Positions 1 to 7,281 of a DNA stretch of 64,000 bases are shown here, one piece after another. The notes beneath the pieces are model-generated. The model was given only the letters and a program-made list of their open reading frames with translations, was not told the DNA's origin and made no database searches. The first letter of the stretch is position 1. Each line of letters opens with the position of its first letter. Source of the DNA: Candidatus Calescibacterium sp. (GTDB taxonomy: Bacteria; Calescibacteriota; Calescibacteriia; Calescibacteriales; Calescibacteriaceae); contig JANXBU010000005.1 in NCBI GenBank assembly GCA_025060505.1, forward strand, positions 1 through 64,000. The letters run 5' to 3'. The position numbers and the translations under genes are program-made.

Positions 1-27
1 CAACTTACTTTTTTCTTCTTCTGGCAT
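1..27 (-). CDS. possible start of a gene leaving the left edge
   Basis: Read on the minus strand, an ATG at 27 opens nine codons (MPEEEKSKL) that run off the window. There is no Shine-Dalgarno in front of it, so this is only a weak hint of a divergent gene. Nothing can be said about its function. Confidence 0.2.
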
Positions 28-105
28 ACATATGGGGAAAATTTATAATTGAATCTCAGTAATTAGTGGATAAAATAATTATAATGCTTTATCAATTATT
101 GAAAC

Positions 106-191
106 TTGCAAGCATTTTTTTTGTATAATATCATTCTACCACATAACACTCAACGCTTATCTTGGAGAACAATATACAAATCTGTTATGAT
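106..191 (+). promoter_or_regulatory. promoter-like region upstream of the nos operon
   Basis: A consensus TATAAT lies at 124-129, preceded by TTGAAA at 99-104 with a long 19-base gap. A second candidate pairs TTGGAG (162-167) with TATGAT (186-191) at an 18-base gap. The second would start transcription just before the operator pair at 222-255. Which one is used cannot be decided from sequence. The 456-base leader contains no convincing gene. Confidence 0.35.
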
Positions 192-221
192 ACAATGATG
201 ATACACAATCCGCTTATTAAT

Positions 222-235
222 TCTCATTCTTGAGA
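222..235. promoter_or_regulatory. operator-like inverted repeat, copy 1
   Basis: TCTCA-TTCT-TGAGA: two 5-base arms around 4 bases. It is identical in its arms to the copies at 242-255 and 330-343. Its centre lies exactly 20 bp from that of copy 2, about two helical turns, which would allow two dimers to bind the same DNA face. The 5-4-5 geometry is that of CRP/FNR-family sites, but the half-site differs from the FNR TTGAT. Confidence 0.55.
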
Positions 236-239
236 CATC

Positions 240-257
240 ATTCTCATTTATGAGAAT
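240..257. promoter_or_regulatory. operator-like inverted repeat, copy 2 (best palindrome)
   Basis: ATTCTCAT-TT-ATGAGAAT is a perfect 8+8 palindrome and contains the core TCTCA-N4-TGAGA (242-255). It is the strongest of the three copies and lies between the likely promoters and the first nos gene. The AT-rich GAGAAT arms also faintly recall Fur-type sites, so the binding protein is undetermined. Confidence 0.55.
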
Positions 258-329
258 CACGAGATAACCAGAAACATTTACTTCTTTTTTTCACAAAAAA
301 ATGAAAAAATCTTAAAATTGAACTATTTT

Positions 330-343
330 TCTCATCATTGAGA
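330..343. promoter_or_regulatory. operator-like inverted repeat, copy 3
   Basis: TCTCA-TCAT-TGAGA, the third copy with the same arms and spacing. Its centre lies 88 bp downstream of copy 2 and about 115 bp before the first nos start codon. It could block a promoter or its elongating transcript. The three copies argue for a dedicated regulator. Confidence 0.5.
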
Positions 344-456
344 TAAATTTTATTTGGAGCCATGATTTATGCAAGAGAAAAAGTGATACGGAATTCAAAA
401 GCCTGCTGGAACAAATTTTTCCCTTACTTGTGTCTTCTATTTATGGAGGTAAAAAG

Positions 457-1179
457 ATGGAAGGAAGACAAATAAGAAAAAGAGAAGAAAAAAGTGGCGG
501 ATTGATAGAAAAGCTGATACCAGGTCCAGTTCTTCAAAGGGAGAGAAGAATAATTATTGGGATATTGATTTTATTATCCGCAGCTTTGATATTTTTTTCA
601 TTCTTTCTACCATTTTGGAACTTTACCTTGCACGCTCCGCAGTATCCGGAAGGCCTGCACCTGAAGCTTTATCTAAACAAAGTAAAGGGCGAAGTTATGG
701 AAGTCGATATTCTGAACCACTATATAGGTATGAAGAAACTTGAGGAAGCAGCAAAATTTGAAAGGAAAATAGCTTTCTGGGGAGTTCTACTACTTTCACT
801 TGGAATGCTTGGATTTGTATTCTCTGGAAGAAAATCTATGATACTTTTCTCACTTCTTCCTATTGTTTTTCTCATAGCTTTTGTTGGTGATCTGTTCTTC
901 TGGCTTTACAAATATGGTCACGACCTTGATCCAGCAGCTCCAATAAAAATAGAACCTTTTACACCAAAAATTTTTGGAAAAGGAAAAGTTGGACAATTTG
1001 AAACAGTCGCTAGTTTTGGTGCAGGATTCTATATGATATTACTAGCGTTCGTGTTTTCTATTTCCGCATTCTTTCTGAGAGTTGGGGTATGCAATGCTTG
1101 TCCAGCCAAAGAAAAATGCTCAGTTGTATGTAAGCTAAGATGGAAAGCGAAACCAGAGGATTATGAAAGAGTTAGCTGA
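457..1179 (+). CDS. four-helix membrane protein of the nos operon with a cysteine tail
   Basis: I choose the ATG at 457 over the upstream GTG at 430 because GGAGGT lies 6 bases before it, giving 240 residues. About four membrane helices are visible, with a large first outer loop containing a Pro-Gln-Tyr-Pro-Glu-Gly stretch and an Asn-His-Tyr-Ile-Gly-Met motif. I associate this type of protein with clade II (Sec-dependent) nos clusters, where it occurs beside nosZ. The C-terminus carries Cys-x2-Cys-x5-Cys-x3-Cys, predicted cytoplasmic if the N-terminus is inside, and perhaps binding a metal. The stop lies 65 bases before nosZ, so the two are cotranscribed. The role is inferred only: copper delivery, electron transfer or membrane tethering of NosZ. 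Confidence 0.75.
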   Translation: MEGRQIRKREEKSGGLIEKLIPGPVLQRERRIIIGILILLSAALIFFSFFLPFWNFTLHAPQYPEGLHLKLYLNKVKGEVMEVDILNHYIGMKKLEEAAKFERKIAFWGVLLLSLGMLGFVFSGRKSMILFSLLPIVFLIAFVGDLFFWLYKYGHDLDPAAPIKIEPFTPKIFGKGKVGQFETVASFGAGFYMILLAFVFSISAFFLRVGVCNACPAKEKCSVVCKLRWKAKPEDYERVS

Positions 1180-1199
1180 TTGGGAGAAATGTCAAAAAA

Positions 1200-1226
1200 C
1201 TCGGTGGATTCTACAAAACCACCGAG
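1200..1226 (+). promoter_or_regulatory. perfect stem-loop just before the nosZ ribosome site
   Basis: CTCGGTGG (1200-1207) and CCACCGAG (1219-1226) form a perfect 8-bp stem with an 11-base loop, followed one or two bases later by the AAAGGAGGT of nosZ. There is no T-run, so it is not a terminator. It is probably an mRNA processing or stabilising element that sets nosZ expression apart from the upstream gene. It could instead be a translational control hairpin. Confidence 0.55.
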
Positions 1227-1244
1227 AGAAAGGAGGTGCAAAAC

Positions 1245-3248
1245 ATGAAAATAAAAGAAAAAACAAAAAATATAAACCAAAAAATAGCGGCAGTTGGTTT
1301 GTTCCTATCTGGTATTATAGTAGGCACAACAATAGTTGCCACAGTCTCTGCACAACGTGAGACTGACAAAGTCCTTGAAATAGCAAAAGCAAGAGGTCTC
1401 AACCCAGATCACATAGAAGCTGCTCTGAAAACCTATCATCCCACAGGTATGAAAGATGAGTATATTATGTTCTCCTCTGGTGGGCACTCAGGGCAGGTTA
1501 TAGTCATTGGAATACCATCTATGAGAATCCTCAAGTACATAGCCGTCTTTACACCTGAACCTTGGCAAGGTTGGGGATACGATGATGAGAATATAGAAAT
1601 ACTTCGCGGAGATCTATGTGATCCACAACGTGCAAAACTCACATGGGCAGACACACATCACCCAGCAATATCTGAAACCAACGGAGATTATGATGGTCAG
1701 TTTCTGTTCATTGGAGATAAGGCTAACTCACGTCTAGCAGTCATATCTTTGAAGGACTTCGAAACAAAGCAGATAGTATGCAATCCTCTTGGAAATTCAA
1801 ATCACGGTGCAGCTTTTGTGACACCTAATTCCGAGTACATAATAGAGCCATCACAGTATGCTGTTCCACAAGGAGGAAGATACGCACCAATAGATAAATA
1901 TGCAGAGCAGTTCAGAGGCTATATTACATTCTGGGCGTTTGATAGAGCAAAAGGTAGAATAGACACTGAAAAATCCTTTGCAGTAGAGGTTCCTCCATAC
2001 TGGCAGGATCTTTGCGATGCAGGAAAGGGTCCAAGTTACGGATACGCATTCTGCAACTCTTTCAATAGCGAAATGGCAACTGGTAGAAAAACTCTTGATA
2101 GTAAAGAACCTCCGCTTGAAGTTGGTGTTTCCGCGAACGATATGGACTACCTTCACATAATCAACTGGAAAAAAGCAGAAGAACTTGTAAAAGCAGGGAA
2201 ACACAAAGAGGTAGTAGGTGTTGGAGGATTCAAATTCAAGGTTATTCCACTTGATGTCGCAGCAAAAGAAAGGATACTGGTATTCACACCGGAACCGAAG
2301 TCTCCACACGGTGTAGATGTATCTCCGAATGGAAAATGGATAGTTGTTGGTGGAAAACTTGACACAAATGTCAGTGTATACTCCATAGAGAAAATAAAGA
2401 AAGCAACAGAAGCAAACAAGTTTGAAAAGACAGATAGGTACGGTGTTCCAATAATAGCTTTCAAAGATGCTCTTGAAGCCCAGGTTCAGATTGGTCTTGG
2501 ACCTCTTCACACTGTTTTTGATGATAAAGGCTTCGCGTACACTTCTGTTTTCATAGAGTCTGTTGTTGCAAAATGGAAACTTGAAGAATGGAAACTTGTT
2601 GAAAAACTTCCGGTTCACTACAACATAGGACACATCGCAGCAGCAGAGGGAGATACAGTCGCTCCCGACGGAAAATATGTTATAGCTCTGAACAAGTGGT
2701 CTATCGATAGGTTTTCACCTGTTGGACCCCTTCATCCACAGAACTTTCAGCTCATAGATATATCTGGTCCGAAAATGAAGCTTCTTTACGACATGCCAAT
2801 ACCACTTGGAGAACCTCACTACGCACAGGTGATAAAAGCAGATAAACTTTCTCCATGGCTGGTCTATCCAGAAGTTGGTTTCTCTCCTGCTAAAATGAAA
2901 AAATCGGCACACGCAGTTGAGTTTGGGAAGGAAAAGATTGTAAGAAAAGAGAACAAAGTAGAAATATACATGACTGCCATAAGATCAAGATTCACTCCTG
3001 AAATAATAGAAGTAAATCAAGGAGATGAAGTTACATTCTACATCACAAATGTTGAAAGAGCAAGAGAAGCTACACACGGTTTTGCTCTCGGTGGATATAA
3101 TGTCAACATATCAATAGAACCAGGGGAAACAGGTTCATTCACAATAAAAGCGGATATGCCCGGGGTATTCCCATTCTACTGCTCTGAGTTCTGCTCTGCT
3201 CTACACCTTGAAATGGCGGGGTACCTGCTTGTAAAACCTAAAAAATAA
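1245..3248 (+). CDS. nosZ: nitrous oxide reductase, Sec-type (clade II)
   Basis: It reduces N2O to N2 in the periplasm. The ATG at 1245 follows AAAGGAGGT with 7 bases between, giving 667 residues. The N-terminus is a hydrophobic Sec signal ending near Val-Ser-Ala-Gln with no twin arginine, as in clade II enzymes. A seven-bladed propeller follows with the histidines expected for the CuZ centre, including His138-His139 (Thr-His-His-Pro) and later Asn-His-Gly, Pro-His-Gly, Pro-Leu-His and Leu-His-Pro motifs. The C-terminal cupredoxin domain has the complete CuA motif Cys646-x3-Cys650-x3-His654-x2-Met657. Nothing is truncated. The downstream small exported gene and nosDFLY complete the operon. 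Control is presumably through the triple operator upstream. Confidence 0.97.
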   Translation: MKIKEKTKNINQKIAAVGLFLSGIIVGTTIVATVSAQRETDKVLEIAKARGLNPDHIEAALKTYHPTGMKDEYIMFSSGGHSGQVIVIGIPSMRILKYIAVFTPEPWQGWGYDDENIEILRGDLCDPQRAKLTWADTHHPAISETNGDYDGQFLFIGDKANSRLAVISLKDFETKQIVCNPLGNSNHGAAFVTPNSEYIIEPSQYAVPQGGRYAPIDKYAEQFRGYITFWAFDRAKGRIDTEKSFAVEVPPYWQDLCDAGKGPSYGYAFCNSFNSEMATGRKTLDSKEPPLEVGVSANDMDYLHIINWKKAEELVKAGKHKEVVGVGGFKFKVIPLDVAAKERILVFTPEPKSPHGVDVSPNGKWIVVGGKLDTNVSVYSIEKIKKATEANKFEKTDRYGVPIIAFKDALEAQVQIGLGPLHTVFDDKGFAYTSVFIESVVAKWKLEEWKLVEKLPVHYNIGHIAAAEGDTVAPDGKYVIALNKWSIDRFSPVGPLHPQNFQLIDISGPKMKLLYDMPIPLGEPHYAQVIKADKLSPWLVYPEVGFSPAKMKKSAHAVEFGKEKIVRKENKVEIYMTAIRSRFTPEIIEVNQGDEVTFYITNVERAREATHGFALGGYNVNISIEPGETGSFTIKADMPGVFPFYCSEFCSALHLEMAGYLLVKPKK

Positions 3249-3267
3249 GAAAAGGAGGTGAAGTATT

Positions 3268-3645
3268 ATGAACACCATTAAGATCGGATTGTTTTTTATC
3301 TTTGTTTTTTCAGTTATTCCGAATGTAGCATTCTCAGATGAAACGAGTGCGAAAAAGTGGGTAAAAACAGCGGAAGATACTATGGCTCTGGCCGAATCAA
3401 CTGTAAAAGAGCTCATTGAAAAAGGTATAGAGGAGATCTCAAAAAGAAATGATGCAGTGAGAGAGGAGTGGAAATCAGCGGGTCAGTGGCTGAGCCTTGC
3501 AAAAAAGAAATTAGATGAAGCAAAAAAGCTCTGCATTGATAAAAAGTGGGACGAATGCGAGAATATAGCCAACGAGAGCTGGCAATATCTTGTCAAAGCC
3601 GCCACAGCTGCTATAAACGCCGGCAGAGCAGCCGGTATAAAGTAA
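3268..3645 (+). CDS. small exported helical protein of unknown function in the nos operon
   Basis: 125 residues, preceded by AAAAGGAGGTG. A Sec signal peptide covers about residues 1-23 (cleavage near Ala-Phe-Ser-Asp). The mature part is almost entirely amphipathic helix, rich in Lys, Glu and Ala. It has only two cysteines, in Cys-x8-Cys, which could form a disulphide across a helical hairpin. I do not recognise a family. It sits between nosZ and nosD and is followed at once by a GC-rich hairpin, so it is made with nosZ at high level. A periplasmic copper carrier, NosZ stabiliser or small scaffold are possible. None is demonstrated. Confidence 0.75.
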   Translation: MNTIKIGLFFIFVFSVIPNVAFSDETSAKKWVKTAEDTMALAESTVKELIEKGIEEISKRNDAVREEWKSAGQWLSLAKKKLDEAKKLCIDKKWDECENIANESWQYLVKAATAAINAGRAAGIK

Positions 3646-3650
3646 AGAAC

Positions 3651-3680
3651 GGGGGAGACAGGCTCTCCCCCCTAAAGATT
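3651..3680 (+). terminator. hairpin terminator or attenuator between nosZ and nosD
   Basis: GGGGGAGA (3651-3658) and TCTCCCCC (3664-3671) form an 8-bp GC-rich stem with a 5-base loop, directly after the stop codon at 3645. The T-tract that follows is poor, so termination may be partial. That would give more nosZ and small protein than NosDFLY assembly factors. Confidence 0.6.
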
Positions 3681-3724
3681 CTCCAAATAAGGTTGTGCTT
3701 GCAAGTATGCTAAATTAAAAAACT

Positions 3725-5023
3725 ATGACCTTTGAAATACTGTTTCTGTTGATATTTTCAGTCCAAGAATCATCAGCAGATAAATTAAACGAAGCTATAC
3801 AAAAAAGCAAAGACGGTGATACGATAATTGTTAGAGGAGGCAAATTTCAAGGAAATCTTGAAATAAACAAAAAACTCAAAATAATTGGGCTCAATAAACC
3901 TGTAATAGATGGACAAGGCAAAGGAACAATTATCAAAATCACAAAGCCAGCAGAATTCAGAGGTTTCATAATAAAAAACACAGGAAATACACTTGAAAAT
4001 GAAGACTCTGCAATATTTGTTGAAAACACATCTGAAGTAATTATAGAGGAAAACTTATTTGAGGATGTTCTATTTGGTATTTACTTAAAAAGCGTACAGT
4101 TTGGCGTGATAAAAAAAAATAAAATAAAAGGGAAAAAACTGGATATATCTCAGCGTGGAGATGGAATAAGGCTATGGAATACAAGAGATATATTGATAGA
4201 AGAAAACATAATAGAAGATTCAAGAGATGCTGTCATATGGTATTCAGAAAATGTAACTTTCAACAAAAACAAGGTTTTGAACAGTAGATACGGACTGCAT
4301 TATATGTATAGTAACAATAACAGACTATCTGAAAACGAATTTATAGGAAATGTTGTCGGAACATTTATTATGTTCTCAAAAAACATTTTGGTTGAAAACA
4401 GCGTTTTTGGAGGAGCCAAGGAACTTTCTGGTATGGGAATTGGCTTTAAAGACGCATCAGCTGTTGTTGTCAGAGGAAATCTGATTGCAGACAATACAGT
4501 TGGAATGTATTTCGCAAACTCCCCAGAATATATAACAGAGGAAAAGGTTTCACCTGAAGACGCGTCTGAAGAAAAAATAATAACAGGAAAAGTTCACGGC
4601 AACCTAATTAAAAACAATGTGTTCGCTTTCAATACAGTTGCCCTCAGAATACTACCACCATCTTTCCCAAATTATATAATAGAGAACACTTTCTGGGGAA
4701 ACATAATTTTGTGCGAATTTGAACAGGTTCTTGAAGATAAAAACTTATGGTATTCAAACTACTATGAAAATTATAGAGGTTTTGATCTCGATGGAGATGG
4801 GTTCGGTGATTTCCCTTTCAGATACGAATCGCTGTTTATAAAACTTCTTCTTGATTATCCAGAAATAAGATTTCTTTACTTTTCTCCACTGAGAACTCTT
4901 TTTGAGTATATAAGCAATGTTCTGCCATTTTTGAAACCAGAAGCAATATTTTCCGACCAAAAACCCAAAATATCTCCGGAGTTTTTCGGCTGGAAAAACA
5001 GAGGTATAGAAAAATGGAACTAA
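3725..5023 (+). CDS. nosD: NosD periplasmic copper-site assembly protein
   Basis: 432 residues. A short N-terminal hydrophobic segment is followed by parallel beta-helix repeats (carbohydrate-binding/sugar-hydrolase-like fold) spanning about residues 25-330, with the recurrent Ile-Glu-Asn-Asn and Asn-x-Ile motifs of NosD. A C-terminal hydrophobic region follows. NosD works with the ABC transporter NosFY to deliver sulphur or copper needed for the CuZ site. No clear Shine-Dalgarno precedes the ATG at 3725, but no better start is visible and the beta-helix begins soon after. The gene overlaps nosF by 10 bases, suggesting coupled translation. Confidence 0.93.
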   Translation: MTFEILFLLIFSVQESSADKLNEAIQKSKDGDTIIVRGGKFQGNLEINKKLKIIGLNKPVIDGQGKGTIIKITKPAEFRGFIIKNTGNTLENEDSAIFVENTSEVIIEENLFEDVLFGIYLKSVQFGVIKKNKIKGKKLDISQRGDGIRLWNTRDILIEENIIEDSRDAVIWYSENVTFNKNKVLNSRYGLHYMYSNNNRLSENEFIGNVVGTFIMFSKNILVENSVFGGAKELSGMGIGFKDASAVVVRGNLIADNTVGMYFANSPEYITEEKVSPEDASEEKIITGKVHGNLIKNNVFAFNTVALRILPPSFPNYIIENTFWGNIILCEFEQVLEDKNLWYSNYYENYRGFDLDGDGFGDFPFRYESLFIKLLLDYPEIRFLYFSPLRTLFEYISNVLPFLKPEAIFSDQKPKISPEFFGWKNRGIEKWN

Positions 5024-5760
5024 GAGTAAAAGAAAATATCCATTCATCAGAAAATCCAAATCAAATTATAGTTGAAGTAAGGAATCTATCAAAAAGGTTC
5101 AACAATTCAGAATTAGTTCTACAAAACATAAGCTTTTATGTAAGCAGTAATGAAAAAGTGGTTCTTTTTGGGCACAACGGTTCCGGTAAAACCACACTTC
5201 TAAGATGCATTATGGGCTTTGAAAATTTCGAAGGAGAAATAAAAATATTCGGAGAGAATATAACAAAAGATGGCGCAACACACATAAAAAAGTTCTTAGG
5301 ATACATTCCACAGATTCATCCAATTATGTCTTACAATGTTTCAGACTTCGTAGAATTTGCCTTGATTTCAAAAAATGCAAAAATAGAAGATTTTGAAAAA
5401 CTTGCGGAAACATTTGAACTTAAAACAGAATCTATCTTGAAAAAGAAACTGAACGAACTTTCTGGTGGAATGAGACAGAAACTGTTTTTAATACTTGCGC
5501 TGATAAATAGTCCAAAATTGCTTCTTCTTGATGAACCTTTTTCAAATCTTGACATACATTCCCAAAATAAGCTCTCAGATATTCTAAGAGAGCTGAAATG
5601 TGCGCAGATAATATCAACTCACAGAATAGAAGATGTGTACTTTGCAGATAGAGTAATATACCTTCAATACGGTAAAATGCAAGCAGATCTTCCAAGAGAA
5701 GATTTTTTAAAAAGTTTCAGTTTTATTTTGAAGGGAAGGAGGCAAGGAAACAATGAATAA
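5014..5760 (+). CDS. nosF: NosF ABC transporter ATPase
   Basis: 248 residues, the nucleotide-binding subunit of the NosFY exporter needed for NosZ maturation. Walker A is Gly-His-Asn-Gly-Ser-Gly-Lys-Thr-Thr at 53-61. The signature Leu-Ser-Gly-Gly-Met, Walker B Leu-Leu-Leu-Leu-Asp-Glu-Pro and the switch histidine Ser-Thr-His are all intact. It overlaps nosD by 10 bases and nosL by 8, the typical tight nosDFLY packing (here the order is D-F-L-Y). Its partner permease is the gene at 6198. Confidence 0.94.
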   Translation: MELRVKENIHSSENPNQIIVEVRNLSKRFNNSELVLQNISFYVSSNEKVVLFGHNGSGKTTLLRCIMGFENFEGEIKIFGENITKDGATHIKKFLGYIPQIHPIMSYNVSDFVEFALISKNAKIEDFEKLAETFELKTESILKKKLNELSGGMRQKLFLILALINSPKLLLLDEPFSNLDIHSQNKLSDILRELKCAQIISTHRIEDVYFADRVIYLQYGKMQADLPREDFLKSFSFILKGRRQGNNE

Positions 5761-6193
5761 CCACAAGAAAAAAAATATATACATAGCTAAGATGGCTTTA
5801 ATATTCATCTCCTTAGCAATTATCTTGAGCTGCAAAAGAGAATTCAAGCCTGTTGAAATTCTCCCGGGAGATGCGTGCGATCTATGTAAAATGCATATAA
5901 CAGATAAAAAATTCTCGGCTCAATACATACTAAGAGATAGAACGGTCAGGAAATTCGATGATATTGGTTGTATGGTTGAATCTTACATAAAAGAGAAAGA
6001 TAAGATAGCAGTAGCTTACGTTGTTGACTTTGAAAGCGGTCGTTGGATAAAAGTTCAGGAAGCAATATTTCTCAAAGGTTTCACTACTCCCATGGACTAC
6101 GGTTTCGCTGCTTTTGAAAAAGGCAAAAGAGACGGTATAAGTTTCGAAGATTTAGTCAAAATAATCCAAAAACAAATGGAAGAAGATCAATAA
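5753..6193 (+). CDS. nosL: NosL copper chaperone lipoprotein
   Basis: 146 residues. GGAAGGAGG precedes the ATG at 5753. A lipobox Ile-Leu-Ser-Cys places Cys27 at the lipidated N-terminus of a periplasm-facing protein. The NosL hallmarks follow: Cys42-x2-Cys45-x-Met47, Gly-Cys-Met in the middle, and Thr-Pro-Met-x-Tyr-Gly near the C-terminus. NosL binds Cu(I) and hands it to the NosZ maturation machinery. It overlaps nosF by 8 bases, and nosY starts 4 bases after its stop. Confidence 0.94.
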   Translation: MNNHKKKNIYIAKMALIFISLAIILSCKREFKPVEILPGDACDLCKMHITDKKFSAQYILRDRTVRKFDDIGCMVESYIKEKDKIAVAYVVDFESGRWIKVQEAIFLKGFTTPMDYGFAAFEKGKRDGISFEDLVKIIQKQMEEDQ

Positions 6194-6197
6194 AACC

Positions 6198-7070
6198 ATG
6201 AACGATCAAAACAAAACAAATAAACAGAACAATAAAATCAGAAGATTTCTTTCACTACTGACTATGGACACAAAAGAACTTATAAGATCAAAGTGGACAC
6301 TGTTTTACTTCCTTACATTCTCAATTATATCAGTAGGTATCATATTTTCCGGAGAAGCAAGTGAAATATACGGATTTTCCGGAATAAGCAAATTTATTGC
6401 ATCTCTTGTCAACATATCTTTTCTCCTTATCCCGATATTCTCTCTTGGTCCATCAAGCATATCTATATCTGGTATGAGAGAAAATTTATCTTTGGAATAT
6501 ATGCTATCATTCCCTGTCACGAAGAAAGAAATTTATCTTTCTAAGTTTCTCTCAATCTTTCTTGTTTCAATATCTACCCTGTTTTTTGTATTGTTCATTG
6601 CTCTATCTTTTTTTAGGTTCAGAGAAGTTGATACGAAAATAATAACAGCATTTCTGTTCATTCTACTTCTTTCGTTTGTATTCATATCTATTGGATTTCT
6701 CATTTCTGTTTTATCTAAAACAAAAAGTAGCGCTATAGCTTTGTCTTTGTTTGTGTGGTTTATCATAATAATAGGTGGAGAACTCGGAACTTTGGGATTC
6801 ATATCTGTATCAAAAATACCAGAAATATCTTTTTTCCCAATAATATTTCTCAATCCAGCAGAGACATTCAGGGTTGCTGTAATAGCAATATTTTCAAGTT
6901 CTCTTGATATTCTCGGTCCTTTTGGAATATACATATACTCAAAGCTTGGGAAATCTCTGATACCAATATCCGCATTACTTATGTCTATTTACGGTTTTCT
7001 TACACTTGTGATTGGATACAAGCTCTTTTCTATGCAAAAAGTATCAACAGATATAATACGAAGGAGATGA
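6198..7070 (+). CDS. nosY: NosY ABC-2 type permease
   Basis: 290 residues with about six membrane helices and the ABC-2 permease pattern: a cytoplasmic N-terminus with 'TMDTKELIRSKWTLFYF', paired hydrophobic segments, and a large outer loop near residues 205-230. It partners NosF. It is the last gene of the operon. After it, 7071-7281 holds no gene, and the next gene converges from the right. No nosR, nosG, nosH or c-type cytochrome genes follow, unlike many clade II clusters. Confidence 0.92.
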   Translation: MNDQNKTNKQNNKIRRFLSLLTMDTKELIRSKWTLFYFLTFSIISVGIIFSGEASEIYGFSGISKFIASLVNISFLLIPIFSLGPSSISISGMRENLSLEYMLSFPVTKKEIYLSKFLSIFLVSISTLFFVLFIALSFFRFREVDTKIITAFLFILLLSFVFISIGFLISVLSKTKSSAIALSLFVWFIIIIGGELGTLGFISVSKIPEISFFPIIFLNPAETFRVAVIAIFSSSLDILGPFGIYIYSKLGKSLIPISALLMSIYGFLTLVIGYKLFSMQKVSTDIIRRR

Positions 7071-7281
7071 AAACTTTATCTCTTCTGGTCTTGGATCTAA
7101 TTCTTTGATGCTCCGCAATCCAAAACCACAACAAAATTAAGTAAATCTCTGCTTGTTGCAAAATGATTTACAACTTTTGAATAAGTTATCAAATTTAATT
7201 CAGAAAGAGCTTTATTCCGATATATGCAATAAATCAAAAATCAAAAAAGAGAAAAAATAAAAGTTAAAAAATAAAACAAAG

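Noticed and set aside
430-456. GTG start nine codons upstream of the first nos gene
   Set aside because: The ATG at 457 has GGAGGT at the right distance. The GTG has none.
1236-1244. GTG start of nosZ three codons upstream
   Set aside because: It overlaps the Shine-Dalgarno itself. The ATG at 1245 is correctly spaced.
1851-2633. 260-codon frame on the minus strand inside nosZ
   Set aside because: It is the shadow of a strongly coding opposite strand, with cysteine- and phenylalanine-rich nonsense sequence.
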